Source: Thermophilibacter provencensis (GTDB taxonomy: Bacteria; Actinomycetota; Coriobacteriia; Coriobacteriales; Atopobiaceae). Taken from it: DNA of 43,621 nt. Location: NCBI RefSeq assembly GCF_030372065.1, contig NZ_JAUDEA010000015.1, forward strand, positions 1-43,621, read 5' to 3'. The position numbers and the translations under genes were made by a program. This document shows, one piece after another, positions 23,809 to 31,388 of the stretch. Numbering within the stretch: the stretch's first letter is position 1; each line of letters starts with the position of its first letter. The notes beneath the pieces are model-generated. The model searched no databases. It was not told where the DNA came from and worked only from the letters and a program-made list of their open reading frames with translations.

Positions 23809-24744
23809 ATGATCTCTACCGTCACGCTCAACAGCTCCATCGACAAGGCCTATCAGCTGGCGTGCCCGCTCGTGGACGGCACCGTCATGCGCGTGGAGCG
23901 CTGCATCGACAACGCCGGCGGCAAGGGTCTCAACGCCGCCCGCGCGGTTGCCACCTGCGGCGAGAAGATCGTGGCCACGGGCTTTGTGGGCGGCAACAAC
24001 GGCCGGCTCCTCTGCGAGCTGCTGGACGCAGACGGCATCGAGCACGACTTTGTGCACGTGGCGGCCGAGACGCGCTGCTGCGTGAACGTGCTCGAGCCGG
24101 ACGGGCGCTCGACGGAGTTCCTGGAGCCCGGGCGCGCGGTGACGGAGGACGAGGTTGCGGCCGTGCGCGAAAAGGTCGCCGAGGTGGCGGCGCGCGCGGA
24201 CGTGGTGACCTTCAACGGGTCCGTGCCGGCGGGCTGCGGCGACGCCATCTACCGCGAGCTGGTGGAGATCGTGCGCGCGGCGGGCAAGCCGGCGATCCTG
24301 GACACCTCGGGCGCGCTGCTCGTGGGCAGCCTTGCCGCCCGTCCCACGATGATCAAGCCCAACACGGACGAGATCTGCGCGATTCTGGGCCGCAAGCCCG
24401 AGTCCCTGGACGAGATCGTGGCCGCGGCGCGCGAGGTGCACGAGAAGTACGGCATCGAGAAGGTCGTGGTCTCGCTGGGCGGCGACGGCTCCGTGATGGC
24501 CTGCTCCGAGGGCGTCTTCCGCGGGCGCGCGCCGAAGATCGAGGTTGTGAACCCCGTGGGCTCAGGCGACACGATGGTGGGTGCCTTCGCCGTTGCCATG
24601 GCGCGCGGGATGGCCGTGGAGGACCAGCTCGCGTTTGCGATGGCCTGCGCGAGCGCCAACTGCCTCACGGCGTCGACCGGCCACTTCGACATAGCCGTGG
24701 CAGACGAGCTGCGCTCCGGCACGAGCGTGGAGCGCGTGGCGTAG
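23809..24744 (+). CDS. PfkB-family sugar-phosphate kinase (1-phosphofructokinase / tagatose-6-phosphate kinase type)
   Basis: ATP-dependent kinase of the PfkB/ribokinase family (311 aa), in the branch with FruK and LacC that phosphorylates fructose 1-phosphate or tagatose 6-phosphate to the bisphosphate. The N-terminal substrate motif NAGGKGLNAARAVATCG (~37) and the C-terminal ATP-site motif NPVGSGDTMVGAFAVAMARG with the catalytic Asp (~252) are both intact. The start ATG has GGAGAGG just upstream; earlier in-frame codons belong to the opposite-strand IIB gene. The divergent IIB partner and the GatY-like aldolase at 31389 make tagatose or fructose metabolism plausible; FruK and LacC cannot be told apart by eye. 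Confidence 0.88.
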   Translation: MISTVTLNSSIDKAYQLACPLVDGTVMRVERCIDNAGGKGLNAARAVATCGEKIVATGFVGGNNGRLLCELLDADGIEHDFVHVAAETRCCVNVLEPDGRSTEFLEPGRAVTEDEVAAVREKVAEVAARADVVTFNGSVPAGCGDAIYRELVEIVRAAGKPAILDTSGALLVGSLAARPTMIKPNTDEICAILGRKPESLDEIVAAAREVHEKYGIEKVVVSLGGDGSVMACSEGVFRGRAPKIEVVNPVGSGDTMVGAFAVAMARGMAVEDQLAFAMACASANCLTASTGHFDIAVADELRSGTSVERVA

Positions 24745-24764
24745 GGGCGCGAGTTCGGGCTTCG

Positions 24765-24803
24765 CGCCTGGGTTTCTCGCCTGGGTTTCTCGCCTGGGTT
24801 TCT
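24765..24803. repeat. 13-bp tandem repeat, three copies
   Basis: CGCCTGGGTTTCT occurs three times head to tail, followed by CGCCG, shortly after the PfkB-family stop codon. Each unit junction recreates TTTCTCGCC, close to the recurrent CTTCTCGCC word discussed in the findings. Copy number is likely to vary by slippage. Confidence 0.85.
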
Positions 24804-24824
24804 CGCCGCGCCGCCCTCCCCGGA

Positions 24825-24926
24825 GGGTATGTACACAGTTGAGGGTTTGATGCTAAATCGACGGCGCTTCTACCTGGAGTTTTAGATTGCGCGGTACCTA
24901 ATTAGTTTTTGAATTATGTACATACC
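24825..24926. repeat. ~100-bp element with inverted ends, copy 1
   Basis: Begins GGGTATGTACACAGTTG and ends TTTGAATTATGTACATACC; the outer ~10 bases are inverted repeats (GGTATGTACA/TGTACATACC). The same ends, plus an internal TTTGATGC, occur in copy 2 at 29276-29376 in the same orientation, while the middles differ. It lies downstream of the PfkB-family gene and at one edge of the two-component/ABC cassette. No coding potential; could be a MITE or a terminator/operator shared by both sites. Confidence 0.75.
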
Positions 24927-24970
24927 CTGTGGGAAGTCGGCGCGCGGGCGAGAAGGACGGAGACTGCGGC

Positions 24971-25831
24971 TCACGGCGCAGGGCGGAGCTCTATGCGGGC
25001 CGAGAAGAGCGGCTGCTCGCCGGCGGTGACGCTCACCGCGAGCGCGCCGCCCATCGACTCCGTGAGCGCGCGGGCGACGGCGAGGCCAAGGCCGGTCCCG
25101 TGGCCGGTGCGCGAGGGATCGCCCTGGTAGAAGCGCTCCGTGAGGCGCGCGGGGTCAAGCCGGGCCGCGTCTTCTGCCGTCACGGGATTCTCCACCGCGA
25201 GCGCCGTGCCCTCCACGCGAACCCACGGCGCACCGCGGCCGTGAGCGAGGGTGTTCTCCAGCAGGTTTGCTATCACGCGGGCGAGCGCGTCGGGCGCGGC
25301 GAGCACGGGCGCGCACTCCCCCACTCGCACGTCCGGCTCCCAGCCGCGCGAGGCGAAGGCCTCGTAGCGGGCCGCGAGCGCGTCCGTCACCGCAGCGGCG
25401 AGGTCGCACGCCACGAGCTCCGGCTCCCAGGACGGGTCCGCCGCGCGGGCGTACGTGAAGAGGTCGTCCACGAGCACGCGCATGGCAGCGAGGCGCTTCT
25501 CGGCACCCTCGAGGTAGCGGGCCGCGCGCTCGGGGTCCTCCGCGCGCTGGGCGAGCTGCAGGTAGCCCTGAGCCCCGGCGAGCGGCGTGCGGATGTCGTG
25601 GGAGAGCGCGGCGAGCTGCTCGCGGAAGCGCTCATCGGCGCGGCGGCGCTCGAGGTCACGCTCGAGGTCGGCGTCCAGGTGGCGGTCAACCGCGCGGGCG
25701 AGCGCCGCCACCGCGGGATCGGAGGACTCCAGGCGCGCACGGGGAGCGGGCGAGACAGCGATGCGATCGAGCAGCTCAGCCAGCCGCGCCAGGTCGCGGT
25801 CACGAGCTCCGTGCAGCGGAAGGGCGCCCAC
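24971..25831 (-). CDS. Soluble sensor histidine kinase of the ABC export cassette
   Basis: A 286-aa histidine kinase. The HisKA block reads LAALSHDIRTPLAGAQGYLQ with the phosphorylated His at ~78; the N box is VIANLLENTLAHG and the G box TGHGTGLGLAVARAL, so the kinase core is complete. Unlike usual sensors it shows no transmembrane segment: only ~65 mostly polar residues, partly coiled-coil-like (LDADLERDLERRRADERFRE), precede HisKA. The GTG at 25831 starts one base after the permease stop codon; the upstream in-frame part overlaps that permease. Its response regulator is the first gene of the same operon, four genes upstream. It may sense an intracellular signal or the permeases themselves (inference). 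Confidence 0.85.
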   Translation of the reverse strand: MGALPLHGARDRDLARLAELLDRIAVSPAPRARLESSDPAVAALARAVDRHLDADLERDLERRRADERFREQLAALSHDIRTPLAGAQGYLQLAQRAEDPERAARYLEGAEKRLAAMRVLVDDLFTYARAADPSWEPELVACDLAAAVTDALAARYEAFASRGWEPDVRVGECAPVLAAPDALARVIANLLENTLAHGRGAPWVRVEGTALAVENPVTAEDAARLDPARLTERFYQGDPSRTGHGTGLGLAVARALTESMGGALAVSVTAGEQPLFSARIELRPAP

Positions 25832-25832
25832 G

Positions 25833-26606
25833 TCACACCGTCCTTCTCGCCATGAGGGCGCGACCCAGCGCAAAGAGCGCGACCAGCCACACGAGGGGCA
25901 CCACGTAACCGCCCACAAGACTCACGGGCTGGATGCCGCCCGGGTACGAGACCACGGAGGTCAGGGCGGCCACGGGCAGGAGGTCAGAGACCGCGCCGAG
26001 AAGACCGGCCACGTCCACGCTCCAGCCGGTCGCGGGCGCCGGAAGCAGCGCCACCGGAATGAGCAGCGGGCTCAGGGCAAGGCGCGGGATTCCCACCACA
26101 AACGCCACGAGCAGCGCCACGCTCGTTTTTCTCGACGCCCAGGCAACGAGCAGGACGAGCTCGGCAAACGCAAGGACGGAGAGGTACTGGGCGAGCAGGC
26201 GCTCGGGCGTGTGCATCTGCGGCGCCGAGACCACGAGCGAGAGCTCCGGGTGGCCGACCGCCGCCGGCACGAGGTCGAGCGCCAGCGCGAGCGCGATCAC
26301 GACCGCGGTGGACACGGCAACCGCCACCGCGCGCGAGACGGCGTAGCGGACGCGGCCGTCCTGCGCGCAGACGGCGGCGCGCAGACCGTGAGCGGAGTCG
26401 TCCTCCGTGGCCACCCCAACAGCAACAAAGCAGCAGATGAACGGCAGCGCGTAGTTTGCAATCAACGAGTCCTGGCCGCCGTAGACCGTGCCGCTTGCGC
26501 CAATCCACACGATGCACGCCTCCTGCAAGATCACGAGCAGCACGGCAATGGCGGGGTACACGTTGCGCCCGAGCAGGTAGAGCGCGGCGCGAAGCTGGTT
26601 GGCCAT
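25833..26606 (-). CDS. ABC-2 type permease, lantibiotic-resistance-like (2)
   Basis: A 257-aa membrane protein with about six hydrophobic segments (for example YPAIAVLLVILQEACIVW, ALPFICCFVAVGVA, AVAVSTAVVIALALALDLV, and the C-terminal GGYVVPLVWLVALFALGRAL). It starts MANQLRAALYLLGRN, similar to its neighbour permease (NQLRAALYLASRD), so the two are paralogues that probably pair. This is the arrangement of LanE/LanG-like lantibiotic self-protection and bacteriocin-resistance exporters. It follows the first permease by nine bases and abuts the histidine kinase. Confidence 0.85.
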   Translation of the reverse strand: MANQLRAALYLLGRNVYPAIAVLLVILQEACIVWIGASGTVYGGQDSLIANYALPFICCFVAVGVATEDDSAHGLRAAVCAQDGRVRYAVSRAVAVAVSTAVVIALALALDLVPAAVGHPELSLVVSAPQMHTPERLLAQYLSVLAFAELVLLVAWASRKTSVALLVAFVVGIPRLALSPLLIPVALLPAPATGWSVDVAGLLGAVSDLLPVAALTSVVSYPGGIQPVSLVGGYVVPLVWLVALFALGRALMARRTV

Positions 26607-26615
26607 GGCAACCTC

Positions 26616-27374
26616 CTAGAGACTGCGCCGCGCCGTGCGCGCGTGGAAAAGCGCGGAGGCAAGGGCGAGGTAGACGAGGGGCAGCGCGAGAAAGCGCACG
26701 GGGTCGCTTACGGCAAAGCTCTGGATGAGGCCGTGGAGCGAGCAGGCAGAGAGGACCTCAAACCAGTCGCTCGTAACGGCCGGGAACAGGAAGTGCCACG
26801 CAATGGTCCCAATCATCTGAGCAACGCTATAGAGCGCCCCCTGCGCGACGAGCAGCGCAACGAGGAAGGTCGCGCCCATGCCGTGCGCCGCCGAGGTGAG
26901 CGCCACGCAGATGACCGCGTACGCCCAGCCCACGAGAAAGCGCACGAGGGCGAGAAGGGCGAGCGTCTCGGCGGGCGTTCCGTCAACGCTCACGCCCGGC
27001 AGAGCGAGGGCGACAAGGCTCAGCAAGGCCGACCAGAGCGCGAGCGCCGTGGCGAGCACGCCCACGAGCAGGACACGGGACGCCACGTAGCCCGTGCGGC
27101 CGCCCTCGGAGCACGCGCTCGCGCGCAGGCCGCCCGAGTCGCGGTCATGCGCGGCCAGCCCGAGCGTCGCGAACGACGTCCCGAAGATGGGCCCCACGCT
27201 CAGGAGACCGGAGAACGCGAGCTCATAGGTGGTCCAAGCGGTACCGTCCGAGAGAAAGAGCGCCGCCACCATCCACGCTATCAGAAGCGCCGGCAGCACG
27301 AAGGCACCCTTCACGTAGGCGTCGCGCGAGGCGAGGTAGAGCGCGGCGCGGAGCTGGTTTCTCAGGTTGGTCAT
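26616..27374 (-). CDS. ABC-2 type permease, lantibiotic-resistance-like (1)
   Basis: A 252-aa membrane protein with about six hydrophobic helices (VKGAFVLPALLIAWMVAALF, GLLSVGPIFGTSFATLGLA, VLLVGVLATALALWSALLSL, FLVGWAYAVICVALTSAAHG and others). It is a paralogue of the next permease. The ATG at 27374 is used because it gives the conserved start MTNLRNQLRAALYL and lies five bases after the ATPase stop; the longer frame is an overlap with the ATPase gene. Forms the transport channel with the ATPase and second permease. Substrate is most likely an antimicrobial peptide or other amphipathic compound, inferred from family and from the two-component partners. Confidence 0.85.
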   Translation of the reverse strand: MTNLRNQLRAALYLASRDAYVKGAFVLPALLIAWMVAALFLSDGTAWTTYELAFSGLLSVGPIFGTSFATLGLAAHDRDSGGLRASACSEGGRTGYVASRVLLVGVLATALALWSALLSLVALALPGVSVDGTPAETLALLALVRFLVGWAYAVICVALTSAAHGMGATFLVALLVAQGALYSVAQMIGTIAWHFLFPAVTSDWFEVLSACSLHGLIQSFAVSDPVRFLALPLVYLALASALFHARTARRSL

Positions 27375-27379
27375 GGTGC

Positions 27380-28381
27380 TCACCTGCCCTTCTTTGCCGT
27401 GCGGCGACCCGCGGCGTCCGCCTTTCCGTCGATGATGCGCACGAGCTCGGCCTCCACGTCCGGCGCACTGGCGGTGAGCTCCGTCACGGCGATGCCCGCA
27501 GCCAGGAGCACCTGCGCCAGCACCGTGCGGTCCGGCTCGCCGCCACCCGGCGCCGTCACGCGCAGGGACCCGCCCGGCAGCACGCGCACCGTAAGGCCCG
27601 GCAGCTCCTCGGCGAGCACGGCCACCGCGCGCTCCGGGGCATCGACGCGCAGCGTGAGGTAGGTGGCACAGGCGTCGGCAAGCTCCTCGGAAGTGAGCTG
27701 GCGCACGAGGGCGCCGTCGCGCATGATTCCGTAGTGCGTGCACATGCGCCCGAGGTCCGCGAGAACGTGCGAGCTCACCACGATGGTGACGCCGCGCTCG
27801 CGGTTGAGGCGGACGAGCAGGTCGCGCAGGAGAGAGACGCCCGTGGGGTCGATGCCGCTCAGCGGCTCGTCAAGAAGCAGCAGCTCGGGGTTGCCGATGA
27901 GGGCGAGGGCAACGCCGAGCCGCTGGCGCTGGCCGGTGGAGAGGTCGTCCACGTAGGTGCCGCGCGGCCAGAGGACGCGGCGGCTGCCGTCGCCGGCGGT
28001 GCGCGCGTCAAGGCCCACGAGCTCAAGTGCTTCTCGGCACGCCTTCTTTGGGTCGGGCAGGCCGAGCACCAGAGCGCGGTTCATGAGGTTCTCAAAGGCG
28101 TCGAGCTTGCCGTAGACCGCGGGTGCCTCCACGAGCGCGCCGATGCGCGGGTCGGACTCGCCGGGGCGCAGCTGCCGACCGAGGACGCTCACGGTGCCCG
28201 CGTCCTGCCGCATGAAGCCCGCGACGAGCTTGAGCAGGGTGGACTTGCCCGCTCCGTTCTTGCCCACGATGCCAAAGACGGAGCCGGCGGGCACGGCGAG
28301 GCTCACGTTGCGCACCGCGTGCACGGTGCCATGCGAGAAGGACTTGGAGAGGCTGCTCGTTTCCAGTGCGTATGTGGCCAT
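27380..28381 (-). CDS. ABC transporter ATP-binding protein, BcrA/LanF-like
   Basis: A 333-aa ATPase. Walker A is GIVGKNGAGKSTLLKLVAGF (~38-57), the signature is LSTGQRQRLGVALAL, Walker B LLLLDEPLSGIDPTG, and the switch His is in VVSSHVL. The C-terminal ~90 residues form the extra domain typical of bacitracin/lantibiotic-type ATPases (TYLTLRVDAPERAVAVL). The ATG at 28381 has GGAGG four bases upstream; an earlier ATG lacks one. It drives the two permeases encoded next. The response regulator gene lies ~110 bases upstream, separated by a hairpin. Confidence 0.94.
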   Translation of the reverse strand: MATYALETSSLSKSFSHGTVHAVRNVSLAVPAGSVFGIVGKNGAGKSTLLKLVAGFMRQDAGTVSVLGRQLRPGESDPRIGALVEAPAVYGKLDAFENLMNRALVLGLPDPKKACREALELVGLDARTAGDGSRRVLWPRGTYVDDLSTGQRQRLGVALALIGNPELLLLDEPLSGIDPTGVSLLRDLLVRLNRERGVTIVVSSHVLADLGRMCTHYGIMRDGALVRQLTSEELADACATYLTLRVDAPERAVAVLAEELPGLTVRVLPGGSLRVTAPGGGEPDRTVLAQVLLAAGIAVTELTASAPDVEAELVRIIDGKADAAGRRTAKKGR

Positions 28382-28467
28382 GGTTCCTCCCATCCTCGGG
28401 TTATCCAAAGGTTACCCGTGAGGCGTTGGGAAACTCTCCAGAGACCTACAAGACTTCGACAAGAAGC

Positions 28468-28494
28468 GTGACGAAGGGACTGTCCCTTTGTCAC
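28468..28494 (-). repeat. Hairpin at the response-regulator stop codon
   Basis: GTGACGAAGGGAC and GTCCCTTTGTCAC pair over 13 positions (one G-T) with a single base between, and the right arm contains the TGA of the response regulator gene (28491-28493). No T run follows, so at most a weak terminator; it may insulate the regulator from the exporter genes. The words match the GGGAC-containing repeat family seen at 11792 and 35549. Confidence 0.6.
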
Positions 28495-29207
28495 ATCTGG
28501 AGCTTGAAGCCGATGCCCCAGACGGTTTGGATGTAGGCGTCCGTGCCGGAGGGCCGCAGCTTCACGCGCAAGTTGCTTATGTGCGTGGAGATGGTGCGCT
28601 CCTCCGTGAGCGCCTCCTCGTTGCGCACGAGCTCGAAGAGGGCCTGCTTGGTAAAGACGCGGCTCGGCTCGCGCATGAGGGCGGCGAGGATGTCAAACTC
28701 GGTGCGCGTGAGGCGCAGGTGCGCGCCGTCCACGGCAAACGTGCGCGCGACGGGGTCGAGCTCCCAGCGGCCAAAGCGCAGCGTCTCCGGCGCGGGCCCA
28801 ACCTCCGCACCCGCGCGGCCACGCAGCTGTACCTCAACGCGTGCGAGCAGCTCGTCGAGGTCGAAGGGCTTGACGAGGTAGTCGCTCGCACCCAGGCGCA
28901 GCAGGGCAACGCGATCCGTCACGGCAGACTTAGCCGAGGTCACGATTATGGGCGCGGCAACCCCGGTCGCGCTAAGGCGGCCAATGAGCTCCTCGCCCGG
29001 CACGCCGGGCAGCATGAGGTCAAGAATCACGAGGTCAAAGGGCTGGTTCTTCTCGCCCGCGCGCTCGGCGAGCAAAAGGGCCTCCGTGCCGGAGAAGGCC
29101 GGCACGCACGTGTAACCCTCGTCTCCCAGGAAAGTGCAGACCACCTCGGAGAGCGCGGCATCGTCCTCCACCACGAGGACGCGGGGGCTGTTAGCAGGCT
29201 CGCTCAT
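28491..29207 (-). CDS. Response regulator, OmpR/PhoB family
   Basis: A 238-aa two-component regulator. The receiver domain has the acidic pair in LVVEDDAALS, the phosphorylated Asp ~63 in LVILDLMLPGVPGEE, and the conserved Thr/Ser and Lys (IIVTSAKSA and YLVKPFD). The winged-helix output domain spans ~140-236 (LTRTEFDILAALM and WGIGFKLQM). An insert GEKNQP just before strand 3 is encoded by the recurrent GGCGAGAAGAAC word. The start ATG sits directly behind a -10-like TATACT with only seven bases between, suggesting a leaderless mRNA. First gene of the export cassette; the partner kinase is its last gene. Confidence 0.94.
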   Translation of the reverse strand: MSEPANSPRVLVVEDDAALSEVVCTFLGDEGYTCVPAFSGTEALLLAERAGEKNQPFDLVILDLMLPGVPGEELIGRLSATGVAAPIIVTSAKSAVTDRVALLRLGASDYLVKPFDLDELLARVEVQLRGRAGAEVGPAPETLRFGRWELDPVARTFAVDGAHLRLTRTEFDILAALMREPSRVFTKQALFELVRNEEALTEERTISTHISNLRVKLRPSGTDAYIQTVWGIGFKLQM

Positions 29208-29213
29208 GCCCCC

Positions 29214-29219
29214 AGTATA
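29214..29219 (-). promoter_or_regulatory. Candidate leaderless promoter of the response regulator
   Basis: Minus-strand TATACT lies six bases before the ATG at 29207, so transcription would begin at or next to the start codon. There is no good ribosome site apart from a G run touching the ATG. No clear -35 hexamer is seen at 17 bases, which weakens the call. Leaderless mRNAs are common in actinobacteria. Confidence 0.4.
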
Positions 29220-29275
29220 GCCCGCGCCGCGGCCCCGCACCCCACTTTGTGAATGGCTCTCGGTCCCCGCTTTAA

Positions 29276-29376
29276 GGGTATGTACACAGTTGTATATTTG
29301 ATGCCGCATCTTGAGCGGAAAACCGCAGGTCACAAGGAGCTGAGAAGAACATCATTCTTTGAATTGTGCACATACC
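29276..29376. repeat. ~100-bp element with inverted ends, copy 2
   Basis: Starts GGGTATGTACACAGTTG and ends TTTGAATTGTGCACATACC, matching copy 1 (24825-24926) at both ends and in orientation; the interior has diverged and holds a small hairpin GAGCGG-AAAA-CCGC. It lies directly upstream of the response regulator promoter region, so the two copies bracket the complete two-component/ABC cassette. Confidence 0.75.
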
Positions 29377-29436
29377 ATCGGAGAGTCCCTCGGAGGACAG
29401 CGAGAAAACCGGGGCCGAGAAAATGCCAACCTCACA

Positions 29437-29481
29437 CGAAGGGCATTTTGAGGTGGAAAATGCCCCTCAAAATGCCCTTCG
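29437..29481. repeat. 17-bp perfect hairpin between the cassette and the HAD gene
   Basis: Arms 29437-29453 and 29465-29481 (CGAAGGGCATTTTGAGG and its complement) are perfect over 17 bases with an 11-base loop. It lies 15 bases downstream of the HAD gene on the minus strand and may act as its 3' end, though no T run follows. The word AAAATGCC recurs three times here (also in the loop and at ~29420). Confidence 0.7.
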
Positions 29482-29496
29482 CGCGAGGTTTGGATT

Positions 29497-30306
29497 TTAG
29501 AACGGCCACGCGCCGGCCGCGAGCGCCTCGATCGTGGCGGCCACGGCATCGTCCTCGCAAGCGCCAACGTGCCAGCGGGCCGCAGCGGCCGCCTCGGGCG
29601 TGGCGCCCGCAACGGCAACGGAGTTGGGCACCGCCTCGAGCATGGGCAGGTCGTTGTCCGCATCGCCAAAGACCACGACCTCATCCAGGCCTACGCCCAG
29701 GCGCTCCGCGAGCCACCGCACGGCCGCGCCCTTGTTCCAGCCGCGCGGCTGCACGTTGGAGTAGGTTGGCAGCGCCCGGTCAACATCGAGCTCCGTGACC
29801 TCGGCGTTCAGGCGGGCCACGAGCCGCGCCGCGTCGTCGGCGGACGTTCCCACAAAGACGTTGGCCTTGACCACGGGAAAGTCCGGCAGCCCCTCCGCGA
29901 CCACGCACTTCTCGGCATACGACGGGAAGGCGACGGCAAGATCTGCCACCGAGCCCGCCACAAGCAGCGGCGTGAGCTCGTCAAAAACGAGAAGCCCGGC
30001 GCTCGGCGTCTCCGTCACGATCTGCCGGACGCGCTCGAGCGCCGCGGGCGGCAGCGTCTGCTCCATGACCTTCTCGCCGCGGACATACGCTTGCATGCCG
30101 TTGGTGGCGAGCGCGGTGGCGCAGCAGGCGGTGTCTCCGCCAAAGAAGTCCGGGATCCACGCGTAGCCGCGGCCGCTCGCTGGCCCCACAAAGATTCCCG
30201 CATCAAGCGCCGCGTGAAAGGCCGCCACCGTGCGCGGCGAGACCACGCGCTGCCCGCGCGGCAGGATGGTGCCGTCAATGTCGGTGAGGATGAGCTTTAT
30301 GGCCAC
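29497..30306 (-). CDS. Cof-type HAD-superfamily hydrolase (3)
   Basis: Sugar-phosphate-type phosphatase, Cof/IIB subgroup (269 aa). Motif I is LILTDIDGTILPRG (Asp 8 and Asp 10), motif II VGPASGRG, a motif III Lys in RGWNKGAAVRWLAE, motif IV VVVFGDADNDLPMLEAV. The GTG at 30306 is used; GGGAG is six bases upstream. It lies 27 bases after the DeoR gene and is probably co-transcribed with it, a common pairing of a sugar regulator with a sugar-phosphate phosphatase. Third paralogue of its type in the window. Confidence 0.88.
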   Translation of the reverse strand: MAIKLILTDIDGTILPRGQRVVSPRTVAAFHAALDAGIFVGPASGRGYAWIPDFFGGDTACCATALATNGMQAYVRGEKVMEQTLPPAALERVRQIVTETPSAGLLVFDELTPLLVAGSVADLAVAFPSYAEKCVVAEGLPDFPVVKANVFVGTSADDAARLVARLNAEVTELDVDRALPTYSNVQPRGWNKGAAVRWLAERLGVGLDEVVVFGDADNDLPMLEAVPNSVAVAGATPEAAAAARWHVGACEDDAVAATIEALAAGAWPF

Positions 30307-30333
30307 GGGTTTCTCCCTTCGAGAGCTGAGGCC

Positions 30334-31104
30334 CTAGTATATGACGCGACAGCCCAGCTCGGCGGCGTCCTCGCCCACCGCGCCCGCCGGGTCGCCGTCC
30401 ATGATCACGGCGTCCACGCTCGAGAGCGTCCCAAACCAGAGCAGCCCCGGCGCGCCCACCTTGCTCTGGTCCATGAGCACGTACGTGTGCGTGGCGCAGC
30501 CCAGAAACGCGCGCTTGAGCTCGGCCATGTCCTGGTTGTTGGTCATGAGGCCGCGCCCGGGCACGTAGGACGTGGGCGTGACGAAGGCCTTGTCCGGGTG
30601 GAGTATCTCGAGCGTGCGCATGGCAAGCGGGCCCGCCGTATAGCGGTGGCCCTTGCGCAGGCTGCCGCCCAGCATGATGACGTCAAGAGAGGGGGCGGAG
30701 CGGTCCACGTAGTCGGCGATGGTGAAGTCGTCCGTCACGATGGTCACGCCCGAGCGACCGGAGATGGCGCGCACGAGCTCGAGCGCCGTGGTGCCGGAGT
30801 CCACCAGCACCGAGTCGCCGTCCTCCACGAAGGGCGCCGCCAGCCGCGCGATGGCGCGCTTTGCCTCGGCGTTCACGTTGACGCGACGATCCTGGACGGA
30901 GACCGTGAGCGTCTTGGAAAGCGAGACGGCGCCGCCGTGGGTGCGGCGGAGCTTGCCGTCGCGCGCGAGGGCGTCAAGGTCGGCGCGCGCCGTCACGCGG
31001 GACACGCCAAACGCCTCGGCAAGCTGTGTGACCTGCACGGACGTGGTGCGGTCGAGCATCGCGAGGATGGCGGCGCGGCGCTCCTCGGAGGACATGTCCG
31101 GCAT
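30334..31104 (-). CDS. DeoR-family transcriptional regulator
   Basis: A 256-aa regulator with an N-terminal DeoR helix-turn-helix (RRAAILAMLDRTTSVQVTQL, then AEAFGVSRVTARADLDALAR and RTHGGAV at ~53-59) and a C-terminal sugar-phosphate-sensing DeoRC domain (VLVDSGTTALELVRAI, ILHPDKAFVTPTSY). Such proteins bind phosphorylated sugars and control the genes for their use. It faces the ketose-bisphosphate aldolase gene across a shared promoter region with pyrimidine-rich repeats, so it may regulate both itself and that aldolase. ATG with CGGAG five bases upstream. Confidence 0.93.
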   Translation of the reverse strand: MPDMSSEERRAAILAMLDRTTSVQVTQLAEAFGVSRVTARADLDALARDGKLRRTHGGAVSLSKTLTVSVQDRRVNVNAEAKRAIARLAAPFVEDGDSVLVDSGTTALELVRAISGRSGVTIVTDDFTIADYVDRSAPSLDVIMLGGSLRKGHRYTAGPLAMRTLEILHPDKAFVTPTSYVPGRGLMTNNQDMAELKRAFLGCATHTYVLMDQSKVGAPGLLWFGTLSSVDAVIMDGDPAGAVGEDAAELGCRVIY

Positions 31105-31388
31105 GGGGGCTCCGTTCTTCTCGACGTTCTTCTCGGCGTTTGTGAACGAAATATGTTTCTTTTGCTTTCCTTATAGGCAATCTATCACATTGCTTTTGCT
31201 TTTGTTTTGGCAAGGCCGTCGGCAGGCGGCGCCCACCGGCCAGCGAGAAGAACCGCGCTCCTGCCTTTGCTTTCCCTTTCCCGCGCCGCCCGCCGGAGCG
31301 CTCCCCCACGGCCTCGCGCGCGATACGTACAATGGCAGCATCAGCAGTTGGAGCCGGGCGCGGCCCGGCGCGAGGAAGGGAGTTTTCG
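31105..31388. promoter_or_regulatory. Divergent DeoR / aldolase control region
   Basis: The 284-base gap has an AT-rich part at 31140-31210 with repeated pyrimidine words (TTTTGCTTT, GCTTTTGCTTTTG) and a near-palindrome GAAATATGTTTC (31148-31159); DeoR proteins often bind such repeated sites. A plus-strand TACAAT at 31328-31333, ~60 bases before the aldolase start, is a possible -10 without a clear -35. The gap also holds three copies of the recurrent GAGAAG word (31114, 31126, 31243). Confidence 0.45.

Noticed and set aside
24765..24803. Tandem repeats as a CRISPR array
   Set aside because: Units are 13 bp with no spacers and there are no cas genes; likewise for 42598-42645.
27375..27743. 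N-terminal extension of the first ABC permease
   Set aside because: Overlaps the ATPase gene in another frame and is Arg/Ala-rich junk; the ATG at 27374 gives the conserved permease start.
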